Shown: piece after piece, positions 7,401 to 15,777 of the stretch
Position numbering within the stretch: position 1 is the stretch's first letter
Layout of the letters: each line of letters begins with the position of its first letter
Origin: CAWANF01 sp963783355
Lineage (GTDB): Bacteria; Bacteroidota; Rhodothermia; Balneolales; DATFMH01
Assembly (NCBI GenBank): GCA_963783355.1
Contig: CAWANF010000001.1
Coordinates: 682,001-746,000, forward strand
Direction: 5' to 3'
DNA length: 64,000 bases
The notes under the pieces: model-generated
The model's input: the letters and a program-made list of their open reading frames with translations, nothing else
Database searches by the model: none
Told to the model about the DNA's origin: nothing
Translations under genes and position numbers: made by a program

Positions 7401-8810
7401 ACAAATTATGACTATGGAATATTTCTTGGGGGGACTGGTCAGGTAGAAACGGACGCTTATCAATCAGGTTCAATTTTTACACCTACTAGTATAACCGGGA
7501 GCTATCTTGGAATCGACCTTTATGATAATGCTTCGGCAATATTTCACTACTCTCGAATTGAATTTAATACTTATGGAATAATTACGGATAACTCAAGTAG
7601 CTTTTTTGGTGGTGAATATAATGTTCCAACAGGATCGGAAGGATGGAATAATTTATTGGGCAATACCAGTTATGAAATATATAATGAGGGAACAAATACC
7701 GATTATGCAAGCTACAATTATTGGGGTGGCGGGACACCTTCCTCTACATTGTTTTATGGAAGTGCTGTTTATGGAAATACATTGTCCTATGACCCGACTA
7801 TTAGTGGAGCCCAAAGCGGAAGTGGTGGAGGCGGGGGTAAGCTATCCGCCAGGACTTCTCCACTATTGTCTGTTGCAACATCTCAATCAACGAATGCGAA
7901 TACCAACAATCAAGATGAGCAGCTTGCCCATAATCGCATTACTACCATCCTGGCTCATTTAAATACGCATCCTGAAGATTCTGATAATGATAAGCTTCTG
8001 CAGGAAGCCTATGCACTTGTAAGACTCTATGATAAAAAAGATTCCAGTAGTGTGCTGAATAAGATAGATCTTTATAGCGAATCGTATGGAGTCAAAATGA
8101 AAATGGCCACGGTACAACTTAATAATTTGGATCCTGCTACAAGTGGTCCATCTGGTTCTGCCGGTTTAACACAAGCTGACAAAAAAATGGGGGTAACGTC
8201 GGTTCTTTTGAAAATGGACAAACTACTTCATGATGGCAAATGGGAGAAAGTGCAGGAATTCGCCCATCGTTTCGCTCCGTTTATCAAGGATACCAAAGAA
8301 AAGTCGTCTTTTCTTGCCGGCAGAGCGGTAGCATGGGAAAATCAAAAAGAATTTGGAAAAGCATTGGCAGCTTACCAGCAAATAGAGATGCTTCAACCAA
8401 GTACCTCTAATACAAATTCAAAAGTAGTTCCCTATTATACATTCCAGGAAGCAGCTCTGAAGGATTCCATGAAAGTGCATAACCAAATTGTCAGCCTTGC
8501 TTCTTCAACATCATCTAAATTAGTTGTCGAAAAGAAACAATTACCGAAGAAGTTTTCATTGGGAGACAGCTATCCGAATCCTTTTAACCCGACATCTACC
8601 ATACCTTTCAGTCTGCCTGCGGCAGCACATGTCCGGATAGAAGTTTATAACCTGATGGGACAACGTGTGGCCACCTTAACCAACCGGCAATACCAGGCTG
8701 GAAATTTTCAGGTTCCGTTTAACGGGCAAAGCCGTGCCAGTGGGATATATTTTATTCGGGCATGGCTGGGTAATAAGGTATTTACCAAACGTATGACATT
8801 GATTAAATAA
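4419..8810 (+). CDS. T9SS-exported heparinase II/III-like lyase with beta-helix
   Basis: 1463 residues. Residues 1-25 are a signal peptide (VVCAQ). Residues about 50-450 look like the alpha/alpha toroid of heparinase II/III-type polysaccharide lyases (EGPYYFNYALMDVIPFW around 338-352). Residues about 495-535 carry the family's sandwich-domain signature (GEQGDAIVRGEGHEQPDQLQ, then LMDAGYN). Residues about 870-1125 are a repetitive beta-helix with many Asn/Gly turns, followed by a GSGGGGGK hinge, a helical TPR-like part (about 1160-1370) and a T9SS type A sorting domain (YPNPFNP to the C-terminus). An uronic-acid polysaccharide is the likely substrate class; the exact one is unknown. The ribosome-binding site is GAAGGGG. 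It is the only complete member of four module copies. Confidence 0.82.
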   Translation: MKVCGKGLGIAIGMLCLFQGVVCAQTIDSIPNSVQNIRFYTDHFPVKRPGLSINGFDNGGDDSHGYGLKQVLNLLYAGGDSLEFADYDNIVSYSKAQIANPNGDVGQINNNSLYLQCRAFIALSQYIIYKNSITTPIDGANPAYNYSTAITRLRDALLEPASWYLATTTGVDMVKTTRSVENYTRAVDLYLALENAFKYYHEPDYKDTTETRLLSKSQKCQVLTNLFLAIHQINHYLYENNAFGVGNYELEDGNRPMKMFIAVGYGALCLPDTTYKYTFSDGSTFYYDTSTFDKYLGDAFRSAGAPTYDNNSIYYFGYQTDNGERFWAEGPYYFNYALMDVIPFWHTIRLNNLLNYQNYNIPDPFDQNNSTSGNSRWMINPLDWMADIATPDGETPPLDDSNKRPIVYAQMLRWSSVYGNAETGEKYAWIDNEMKNAGFGPDNTVSLVELAIPRISYTDGIAPPNTVSGTYQVNGNTYPEQQLVLREKEGNKTHYLVLNGEQGDAIVRGEGHEQPDQLQFLYYVDGTSYLMDAGYNRVTSKLNSSWNEEWWSNVMALNYDKYNKDVAGYVTYDNRGGLDSPRVDISLGRKTSGHNQVTDLALTRLDNGNIVRLSGSVVLATEGADQTADYVRDILYINSAKPYVIDLNSVHSDNGLQGYFMQYYGHGSSLWFEGPGWTSWGNPATTTDDRLFIDYGTVEFDVNNVSSPAGYSADTVTVEELERTTKKPEHIKKIRLTSYGNNHTFSTVAFLRVDNQPPSYLPYNLIKYNGNTTLNAQAWAYRQDANTIDVVAKRSKINSTTYNEPFEFNVTDASSNFLANLKLPAGDDYGFVRLIKNGNFWFADPDYQINLQQPGYYYATSTSIGTKTFPANSDIYIGNNVTLTTTGTMTLQSGTTVHLGVGSVIETTGSGNIQATGTTFKTISGSNDASQRWTHIKLNGNGGSKFTNCTFNGASQAIYVNSVSNDIDQCTFEYNSCGLYAWSGSAIIVGSKFQTNYDYGIFLGGTGQVETDAYQSGSIFTPTSITGSYLGIDLYDNASAIFHYSRIEFNTYGIITDNSSSFFGGEYNVPTGSEGWNNLLGNTSYEIYNEGTNTDYASYNYWGGGTPSSTLFYGSAVYGNTLSYDPTISGAQSGSGGGGGKLSARTSPLLSVATSQSTNANTNNQDEQLAHNRITTILAHLNTHPEDSDNDKLLQEAYALVRLYDKKDSSSVLNKIDLYSESYGVKMKMATVQLNNLDPATSGPSGSAGLTQADKKMGVTSVLLKMDKLLHDGKWEKVQEFAHRFAPFIKDTKEKSSFLAGRAVAWENQKEFGKALAAYQQIEMLQPSTSNTNSKVVPYYTFQEAALKDSMKVHNQIVSLASSTSSKLVVEKKQLPKKFSLGDSYPNPFNPTSTIPFSLPAAAHVRIEVYNLMGQRVATLTNRQYQAGNFQVPFNGQSRASGIYFIRAWLGNKVFTKRMTLIK

Positions 8811-8853
8811 TTCTTTTAGTAGCTTTCAAGACATCTCAGATATAATGCATTAT

Positions 8854-8886
8854 AGCGGTCAGACGGTTCCGAACCGTCAGGCCGCT
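8854..8886. terminator. Hairpin between convergent genes, P1-type
   Basis: AGCGGTC and GACGGTTC pair with GAACCGTC and GGCCGCT to form a long hairpin followed by TTTCA. It is the same hairpin found at the right end of both P1 elements (334-366, 1662-1694), here alone. It may end transcription from 4419-8810 and from the opposing gene at 8930, but there is no strong U tract. Confidence 0.5.
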
Positions 8887-8929
8887 TTCATTCCCGCAAC
8901 CAAATTTCTCACTACTCCATACTCAATAC

Positions 8930-10222
8930 TCAATCCGAATACTTCATATTGTAAGACAACAGGCGGTCGTAGTGCATTTCGGGATCACGGAAATAAACGA
9001 ATGTATAGTATTGCTGTCGGGTAGAGGCAAAACTGGCATCAAGACGTAAATCGTCAATTCTTCCATTTTGTACGATGGCGTATTTGTATTCATATCGGCC
9101 TTGTTTGATGAACGCATTCCCGGTATAAAGTCCGGTTGTTGCATCAAATTTCATGGCGTTTTCATCTTGTATCGACCAGTTATTGAATGAACCGTAAATA
9201 TAAATCGGACCGTTGATTTTTACATAGGAAGGAACATCAAGTGAAAACTGAACATTATTATATTCTGCGGAACGACTATGTTCCGGTTCCCCAAACGGGA
9301 AAAAGGATTTTTGGGAAGGATTTACGTCAAGATTTACAATATCACGCCGTAAAACAATTTTTGGAGGAATGGATGACGTGTTGCTCTCCATAATATTATA
9401 GGAACTGCGTGATTCGAGATCCAGGGTTCTGAACTCGTAACTGGCAACAAATAATTGATCACGGGAGTTATGGAATTTTATAACGCCAATTTGAGAAATA
9501 TCCTTGATATCCGCTTTGAGACTTCTTCCCCAAAACTGGTTTTGAGCAAAATAGATACTTATATCTAACTGGGGAAATTTGACGAATTCGGGATATGCGT
9601 AAGTAGCAAACAACTGGTTATGGCGTAGATAGTTGTGTTCCTGGTTATATAACGTCAGTATTTTGGTTTCTACCTGTTTTCTTTGTTCCGTAACAAAAAA
9701 GGGCAGGGAGAATAACTCATTTCCTGTACTGAAATCATAAACATGAAGTAAATAATTACCACTGACCAACGGTTTAAACGATTGATTCGGGAACGTGTAT
9801 TGATAATGGGTATACGATGGATTATCGGCTTTGCTTAATACGCCATCATTTATTTGATCCTGGATGGAAGAAACATAATCCACGGAACTCAAGCCGCTGC
9901 GTGACCAATCTTTGTTATGATGGGTGATCCGGACAGTAAACATGCCGGCATCATTACTCATATCATCAAATTGCAGTACCAGTCGGTCGTTTGAATGCAA
10001 CCGAATGATTGGTGCTTCGCCAATTTGTCCATCTTTATAAAAAGTAATGCTCCGTATGTTGGTTGGGGGCAGTTTTTGTCCCGGAACTGTCACGGAGTTC
10101 TCAATCCGGCGGGGCGAATAAGGTACAGTATCGGAAGTATTATTCTGACTTCCGGCACAACCTGCCAATACCGAAAGTACAAAGAAGAAACTAATATATT
10201 TAATATGGATTTGAGCTATCAT
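8930..10222 (-). CDS. Type IX secretion plug-family lipoprotein (DUF5103)
   Basis: 430 residues. The signal ends in the lipobox LAGC (Cys22). The N-terminal Ig-like region begins with NIRSITFYKDG and the body follows the DUF5103 pattern, including FRVTHHNKDW-like and PNQSFKPLVSGNY segments. The C-terminal 100 residues resemble an E-set/CBM48 sandwich (YIYGSFNNWS, YEYKYAIV). In Bacteroidota this family provides the plug that closes the SprA translocon of the type IX secretion system. It faces the T9SS cargo gene at 4419 tail to tail. A 142-bp gap separates it from dapF upstream, so it may have its own promoter. Confidence 0.8.
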   Translation of the reverse strand: MIAQIHIKYISFFFVLSVLAGCAGSQNNTSDTVPYSPRRIENSVTVPGQKLPPTNIRSITFYKDGQIGEAPIIRLHSNDRLVLQFDDMSNDAGMFTVRITHHNKDWSRSGLSSVDYVSSIQDQINDGVLSKADNPSYTHYQYTFPNQSFKPLVSGNYLLHVYDFSTGNELFSLPFFVTEQRKQVETKILTLYNQEHNYLRHNQLFATYAYPEFVKFPQLDISIYFAQNQFWGRSLKADIKDISQIGVIKFHNSRDQLFVASYEFRTLDLESRSSYNIMESNTSSIPPKIVLRRDIVNLDVNPSQKSFFPFGEPEHSRSAEYNNVQFSLDVPSYVKINGPIYIYGSFNNWSIQDENAMKFDATTGLYTGNAFIKQGRYEYKYAIVQNGRIDDLRLDASFASTRQQYYTFVYFRDPEMHYDRLLSYNMKYSD

Positions 10223-10364
10223 AAACTGTTTATATGTGACACAGATGCCCTCAGATCCAAGCAGATGCTATATTTCATTAACACTGAATAATTTTTTAAA
10301 TGATTAACGTGTGGGGTACATCCCCGGTAACCTTCTATACTCAATAACTCAATAACCAATGTCT

Positions 10365-11183
10365 TTAATACCGGTACGTTCCTTCAAAGACAATGTCGGC
10401 GGGCCCTTTTAGTTGTATGTTGTGATAGGTATTATCCGATGGTTCAAAAGAGAATGAAACTTCCAGCTGTCCACCCGGATTATCTACCAGGAATGTATTA
10501 TTCTTGTCTGTTTTATTTTGCGTATGATGCCATGCCAATGCAGAAGCTATGGCCCCGGTACCGCAGGCCAGGGTTAAATCTTCGACACCACGTTCATAAG
10601 TAAGAATCTTAATGTGGTTGTCGGATATCGATTGCATAAAATTGACATTGGTTCCTTTGGGTTGAAATGGCGCATCCCGGCGAATTGTCATTCCCCGCTG
10701 GCGAATTTCTTCTTCGTCATTCAGGTTGTGTCCGTTAGCCGGAACGACAACATGCTCGGTCCCGCTAAAAATTTTCATCACTTGTTCCCCGTCCGTTGTG
10801 GAACATTCCTCTACAGTCGAATCGATGGGAAAATGGAGATTCACATACTCATTTTCTACTTCAGCCTGGTAAACTTTACCATGGACGGCAAAACTGTGAC
10901 GTTTCGGGAAGCCAACCCTATGGGCAAACCGGGCAATACATCGTCCTCCATTGCCGCACATTCCGGCATCACTGCCATCGGAATTGCGATAAATCATGGT
11001 ATAATCGGCAATATGTGAATGATCCAGGATCAGAACGCCATCGGCCCCGATGCCCAGTTTGCGGTGGCATAATTTAGGGGTAATTCTGATAATTTCGTCG
11101 AGCTGCAGCTTCATGGAACGATTATCGAACAATACAAAATCGTTACCGGCGCCTTGCATTTTATAAAAATGAATCTCAATCAT
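10365..11183 (-). CDS. dapF: Diaminopimelate epimerase
   Basis: 272 residues. It converts LL- to meso-diaminopimelate for lysine and peptidoglycan synthesis in the cytoplasm. The two catalytic cysteines are visible in DAGMCGNGGRC and LACGTGA, and the N-terminal GAGNDFVLFDN signature is present. Length is normal for the family. It follows holB by 33 bp, so it is probably in one operon with ccmB and holB. Confidence 0.95.
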   Translation of the reverse strand: MIEIHFYKMQGAGNDFVLFDNRSMKLQLDEIIRITPKLCHRKLGIGADGVLILDHSHIADYTMIYRNSDGSDAGMCGNGGRCIARFAHRVGFPKRHSFAVHGKVYQAEVENEYVNLHFPIDSTVEECSTTDGEQVMKIFSGTEHVVVPANGHNLNDEEEIRQRGMTIRRDAPFQPKGTNVNFMQSISDNHIKILTYERGVEDLTLACGTGAIASALAWHHTQNKTDKNNTFLVDNPGGQLEVSFSFEPSDNTYHNIQLKGPADIVFEGTYRY

Positions 11184-11216
11184 GTTAAAAACTATTCAAC
11201 AATTATATTATATCAT

Positions 11217-12416
11217 TTAATCCTGATAGGAAGGCATATGTTTCCATGGTTCATTTTCTGAAACCACAGCCTCATAACCTCTCATCAAATATGAAAAACG
11301 AATAGCAAGCACTGTAAATATAAGCTTTGCCTGAACATTCTGATAGAGATAACGTCTGGCTTCTTCAATTTCATTTATCATATCATTTAAACGGGCTTTT
11401 TGGAGCGATTTACAGAAGTTGTTTATAACGTCCAATTGATCCACATTGGTGATGGTATCCGGATTATTCGTCGTGCGGAATACATATATATCCCTGATGA
11501 AAGCCTGTAAAATACTCAACAATGCCAGTTGGCCTTCAAGATTCAAATCGCCATGCCAACGCTCGGCTGTATCAATGATTTTCGCGGCATCCTGCACATA
11601 AGAAAAACGCAGGAAATCTATGACTTCTTCCCGTGAAGATTTCAGAGATGCGATATCAAAAAAACGTGTTTGCGCATAGTTCCCCCCCGATACTCTTGAA
11701 AGATAAAGTGCGTCGTTTTCATTGAGTCCGTCCTTTTCTATAAGACCCTTCCGGATTTCACCTGGAGGTATTGGAGACAATGGAATAATCTGGCACCTGG
11801 AAATAATTGTCGGTAAAAGACTTTCAACATTATCTGTGGTAAGGAGGAACATGAGATTGTCGGAAGGTTCCTCAAGCAGTTTTAAAAAAGCATTGGCCGT
11901 TTCCTTCCTCATCTTTTCCACATTCGTGAGGATAAGGATATTTTTTTGTCCTTCATTTGGTTTCAGGAAAGCCGCCGGACGAATCGTCTCATTAAAATAA
12001 CTGATAGAATAAAAAGCTTTTTTGTTTGAAGAAGACGAATCGTCCGTCAGTGAAGGGCGCAGGCCAAAATCAACGATTTCGTAAGGATCTTTTGCAAGAA
12101 GTTCAATACGGGAAGAAAGTTCATCAACGGTAGAACTCGTCGGTAAAGGAAGAAAAATCCGGATATCAGGATGAGAATACCAGGAAGATTTTTTAGATAT
12201 AGACCGGCCCTGCAAATCCGTGAGGTGATCAATGCCGTTGATAGCCTCTGCAAAAGTCAGTGCCAGTGCTTTTTTCCCGATTCCCGGTGGCCCCGAAAAC
12301 AGGTAGGCGTGACTGATTCTACCGGATTTCAGTACCTGGGTCAGCATATCTTTTGCTTTTTGCTGGCCAACAACCCGGCGTCCGCCTAAATCAATATCTA
12401 AATTGCTAAAATCCAT
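11217..12416 (-). CDS. holB: DNA polymerase III clamp-loader subunit delta'
   Basis: 399 residues. AAA+ subunit of the replication clamp loader. Walker A is GPPGIGKK (residues 42-49), followed later by LLEEPSDNLMFLLTT and the SRC motif (TIISRCQ). The zinc-binding cysteines usually found between Walker A and the Walker B region are missing: no cysteine occurs there, and the segment reads INGIDHLTDLQGRSISKKSS. A delta' clamp loader without the zinc module still fits the family. It lies 3 bp after ccmB and upstream of dapF. Confidence 0.85.
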   Translation of the reverse strand: MDFSNLDIDLGGRRVVGQQKAKDMLTQVLKSGRISHAYLFSGPPGIGKKALALTFAEAINGIDHLTDLQGRSISKKSSWYSHPDIRIFLPLPTSSTVDELSSRIELLAKDPYEIVDFGLRPSLTDDSSSSNKKAFYSISYFNETIRPAAFLKPNEGQKNILILTNVEKMRKETANAFLKLLEEPSDNLMFLLTTDNVESLLPTIISRCQIIPLSPIPPGEIRKGLIEKDGLNENDALYLSRVSGGNYAQTRFFDIASLKSSREEVIDFLRFSYVQDAAKIIDTAERWHGDLNLEGQLALLSILQAFIRDIYVFRTTNNPDTITNVDQLDVINNFCKSLQKARLNDMINEIEEARRYLYQNVQAKLIFTVLAIRFSYLMRGYEAVVSENEPWKHMPSYQD

Positions 12417-12419
12417 GTT

Positions 12420-13097
12420 TCAGTCTTCCCAGATATATTCAAAAAGAATAATGGCAGCCGAAATAGTAACCCCGGCAAAACCAATCAGCGCTACAATATC
12501 GTTCCAAATTCCTTTTAATTCTCCGAGAACGAGTGCTCCTTTGGTAGTACTAACCAATAATAAACAAAGTGGCACTAAAAGAGGAAAACTCAATACGGAA
12601 AATATGGCTCCTTTATGCGTGGCCTGGGATACAACAGCTGCCAACAATGTAGTGACACCGGCTAATCCAAGAGTTCCAAGGAAAATGGACAGGCCTAAAA
12701 TTCCATAATCCTGAACGTTAATGTTCAAAAGGAATATATAGGCCGTCATGGTCACCAGGTTGATGAGCAGCGTAAAAAGAAAATTATAGAGTAATTTACC
12801 CAAAAAAACTGCAGTGGGATTGGCGTGGAGACGCAATAAATCGTATGTATTGCGTTCCGTTTCCTGGACAAAAGACCGGCTTACACTCGACAAAGCCGCA
12901 AAGAGAATAATTATCCAGACAAGGCCGCTTCTGGCCGTTGGTGGCAAAGCCTGAGCCTTAAGAGAAAATATAATCAACAATAAGGAGGAACCCACAAATG
13001 CCAGTACGGTATTGACCGCATATTTTGATCGCGACTCCTGGGTTACGTCTTTATTAAAAACTGCTAATACTTCCTGAATAATTTTCACATGCACCAA
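12420..13097 (-). CDS. ccmB: CcmB-type heme/cytochrome c maturation permease
   Basis: 225 residues with about six membrane helices. The family pattern is seen in the N-terminal KDVTQESR, then FSLKAQALPP and the SVSRSFVQETERNTYDLLRL loop. CcmB forms the membrane part of the CcmAB ABC exporter used in cytochrome c maturation; no CcmA or other ccm gene is in this window. The start is uncertain: TTG at 13097 gives the longest frame, and GTG at 13094 or 13088 is also possible. The upstream 200 bp are shared with the divergent EIIA-like gene. Confidence 0.85.
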   Translation of the reverse strand: MVHVKIIQEVLAVFNKDVTQESRSKYAVNTVLAFVGSSLLLIIFSLKAQALPPTARSGLVWIIILFAALSSVSRSFVQETERNTYDLLRLHANPTAVFLGKLLYNFLFTLLINLVTMTAYIFLLNINVQDYGILGLSIFLGTLGLAGVTTLLAAVVSQATHKGAIFSVLSFPLLVPLCLLLVSTTKGALVLGELKGIWNDIVALIGFAGVTISAAIILFEYIWED

Positions 13098-13227
13098 GTA
13101 AAATCAATAAAATTATCGGATGAAAGATACATAACCGGGCAGCATGTTGCAGATAAATAATGAGAACAGTAGAAAAATATCTTTTTAATAGCCATTAATT
13201 GGATTATCGACTAATTTCTTTTGTGTT

Positions 13228-13247
13228 ATACTCAGAATGATGAGTAT
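13228..13247. promoter_or_regulatory. Inverted repeat in divergent control region
   Basis: ATACTCA and TGAGTAT face each other across six bases in the 200-bp space between ccmB and the EIIA-like gene, 51 bp before the latter's start. The symmetry suits a dimeric repressor or activator site, or a short leader hairpin. There is no other evidence. Confidence 0.35.
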
Positions 13248-13297
13248 ATTCGAGCGTCATAAAATTATAGGAATATTGCAGTGTACAATTCAATTAT

Positions 13298-13768
13298 ATG
13301 AAAATTTGCAATCTCTTAAACAATACGAACGTATTACCGAACCTTGAGGCCAGTGATAAGAAGGAAGTTATAAACAAGCTTATCGAAACGTTGTCCGGGA
13401 AGATTGATGGCTCTGTACTGGAAAATGTGCGGAAGGCTGTATTTGAACGTGAAGCCATTATGTCGACCGGCGTCGGAAAAGGATTAGCCATTCCACATGG
13501 AAAAGCAAAAGGTTTAAATGAAAATTTTGCCGCTTTTGGCATCCTGGGCCAGCCTGTACCTTACGATTCAATAGACGACAAGCCGGTCAAGATGATTTTT
13601 TTGCTGGTAGGCCCGGAATCAAATAATAGTTCTCATATTAAAATGCTCAGCCGCATCTCCCGACTCATGAACAATGCGGAATTTCGTGATACACTCAGTT
13701 CATGCAGTACGGAAGAATCAATATTGAAAGCTTTCAAAGAAGAAGAAGACCAGTATTTCGATATCTGA
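13298..13768 (+). CDS. PTS EIIA-like (PtsN-type) regulatory protein
   Basis: 156 residues forming a single PTS_EIIA_2 domain. The phosphorylatable histidine is His67 in GLAIPHGK. No EI, HPr or sugar permease lies nearby, so a regulatory rather than transport role, as for EIIANtr, is likely. The next gene encodes a PII-like protein 15 bp downstream, and two antiporters follow 3 kb away. Other PtsN proteins control potassium transport, which makes a link to those antiporters plausible but unproven. Confidence 0.85.
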   Translation: MKICNLLNNTNVLPNLEASDKKEVINKLIETLSGKIDGSVLENVRKAVFEREAIMSTGVGKGLAIPHGKAKGLNENFAAFGILGQPVPYDSIDDKPVKMIFLLVGPESNNSSHIKMLSRISRLMNNAEFRDTLSSCSTEESILKAFKEEEDQYFDI

Positions 13769-13783
13769 TAATGGAAAACGCGG

Positions 13784-14128
13784 GTGAAGCTCTTAGTCTA
13801 CATATTAAACAATTCAGAGCTTCTCGATGAGACCCTCGAAGCCTTTGTTGAATTAGGATTGCACGGTGCAACAGTACTCGATTCAGTAGGAATGGGACAG
13901 ATTTTAAGTCAGGATATTCCTATATTCGCTGGACTGCAATTACTTCTGCCAGGCACAAAGTTGGGAAATAAAACGATTCTCACACTTGTTAAAGAAGACC
14001 AGATAGATAAAATTGTCAGGGAAATTGAACGTATTTGTGGTGCCAAACTGAGCGATCCCGGAACAGGAATCGTCTTCACTCTGGCAGTTGACCAAATTTA
14101 TGGCCTTGCTGAATACAACCTCGAATAA
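13784..14128 (+). CDS. PII-like signalling protein
   Basis: 114 residues starting with GTG at 13784; an ATG at 13770 is out of frame. The ferredoxin-like pattern KLLVYIL, GLHGATVLDSVGMGQIL and IERICGAKLSDPGTGIVFTL is that of PII and PII-like proteins. The T-loop region is short and lacks the GlnB tyrosine context, so it is PII-like rather than a classical GlnB. It probably binds a nucleotide or another small ligand and regulates a membrane transporter. It overlaps the following gene by 29 bp, which suggests translational coupling. Confidence 0.7.
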   Translation: MKLLVYILNNSELLDETLEAFVELGLHGATVLDSVGMGQILSQDIPIFAGLQLLLPGTKLGNKTILTLVKEDQIDKIVREIERICGAKLSDPGTGIVFTLAVDQIYGLAEYNLE

Positions 14129-15584
14129 AATATTCGCTTTACTTCTGCTGTTCGTTTTACGGAGCTTACCGGTTACCGCACAGGTAGATTCAACCCAATC
14201 TCTTACAAGCTCAATTCAAAGTATTATCGACAGCACCCGCGATAATGACGCTTTTTGGTCGGTTTGTATCAGGGATACAACAGATAATGTTATAGCCAGC
14301 ATTCATAGTCATAAACTGATGACCCCGGCTTCGAATATGAAATTAATGACCAGTGCAGCCATCTTAAATGAGCTGGGACCTGATTTCAAGTTCCGGACTT
14401 CCATATATGGTAAAGGCCAGCAAAAGGATAGTACCTGGTTTGGGGAGATGTACATTGTTGGCCGTGGAGATCCTTCGATCAGTGGTGATTTTTATGATGG
14501 TGATAAATTTCATGTTTTTGATGAATTTCAACAGCAACTCGATACCCTGGGCATAAAGGGCGTCAATGGATATCTCATCGGCAACGACTCTTATTTTGAT
14601 GATCAAAAATACCCTGTTGGCTGGGAGTGGAATGACCTGACCTATTATTATGCCGTGCAGATAGATGCTCTTTCATTTGATAATAATTGTGTCGATTTGA
14701 CGGTTCACGCCGATAACAATGTCGGAGATGCGCCGGATATCAGCTGGTTTCCGTTCAATACCGATTACGTTAATTTTGTCAATGAACAGGTTATCACGCC
14801 TAAGGGAACTCCTTATGAAGAATCTTATCGGAGGGTACTGGGAACGAATACGATTCTGTTGCGAAGTAAATTGCCGGAAGGATACCTGGAAACGGAATCG
14901 CTGGCCGTCGATAATCCTGATCTCTACTTTGTTGATACATTTAAAAAATATCTTGCAATAAACGGTTTTCACTGGAATGGAAATATTCTGAATGACGATC
15001 AGTCGCACGATTGGAGTGATACAACTAAATATCAATTGCTGGCTGACCATTATTCGAGGCCGCTGAAAGATTTGCTCCCGCAGATTAATAAGGATAGCAA
15101 TAATTTTTATACTGAAATGATGCTTAAAGCTGCGGCTGCAAAAAAGTATGACACGCAGGGTACGACTGATTTAGGCATTCAACTGGTGAAAGAGTTTGTC
15201 GACAGTATGGGCGTCGATTCTTCTCATGTTGTTATGACCGATGGTTCCGGTTTATCGGCCCAGACATTGATTACAACCTATGGGGAAACCCAATTACTCT
15301 ATAAAATGAGGCAATCTCCCTATTTTAAAACCTATTATAATAGTCTTTCTGTTGCCAGCGAAGACGGTACGCTGGAAGATCGATTTTGGGATACGCCTTT
15401 GCGTGGGAATATTCATGGGAAAACCGGGTATATTTCCGGAGTACGTTCCATAACAGGTTATCTTACAACAGCACGGAATCATACTATCATATTCAGTATT
15501 ATCACCAATCATTTTAGTACTAAGAAGGCTGATATTGATAAAATACACCAGAAGATTTTGGAGCTGTTGTATAATGTGTTGTAG
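14100..15584 (+). CDS. dacB: D-alanyl-D-alanine carboxypeptidase/endopeptidase, PBP4 family
   Basis: 494 residues from the ATG at 14100; a TTG at 14088 would add four residues. A signal peptide ends in VTAQ. Active-site motifs are SNMK (Ser78, Lys81), SNN in KDSNNFYTE and KTG in HGKTGYISG, with the long insertion between motifs 1 and 2 typical of PBP4/DacB. It trims or opens peptidoglycan cross-links in the periplasm. Its start lies inside the PII-like gene, an unusual pairing. Confidence 0.9.
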   Translation: MALLNTTSNKIFALLLLFVLRSLPVTAQVDSTQSLTSSIQSIIDSTRDNDAFWSVCIRDTTDNVIASIHSHKLMTPASNMKLMTSAAILNELGPDFKFRTSIYGKGQQKDSTWFGEMYIVGRGDPSISGDFYDGDKFHVFDEFQQQLDTLGIKGVNGYLIGNDSYFDDQKYPVGWEWNDLTYYYAVQIDALSFDNNCVDLTVHADNNVGDAPDISWFPFNTDYVNFVNEQVITPKGTPYEESYRRVLGTNTILLRSKLPEGYLETESLAVDNPDLYFVDTFKKYLAINGFHWNGNILNDDQSHDWSDTTKYQLLADHYSRPLKDLLPQINKDSNNFYTEMMLKAAAAKKYDTQGTTDLGIQLVKEFVDSMGVDSSHVVMTDGSGLSAQTLITTYGETQLLYKMRQSPYFKTYYNSLSVASEDGTLEDRFWDTPLRGNIHGKTGYISGVRSITGYLTTARNHTIIFSIITNHFSTKKADIDKIHQKILELLYNVL

Positions 15585-15777
15585 AGCTTTAGGTTTATTC
15601 AGTAAGTAATTTTTAAAAAAAAAACAGGCCATGGGTTTCAAATCTCAAAAAAGAGGATATGATTCGGAAGTTATTTATCTTTAGGTAACTATTTGATAAT
15701 CAACCTGTTTTCGAATCCGGGAATGCTCAGGATTCCGGTATTTAAATATTATTAACCATTAAAATGCGGAAAATAGG

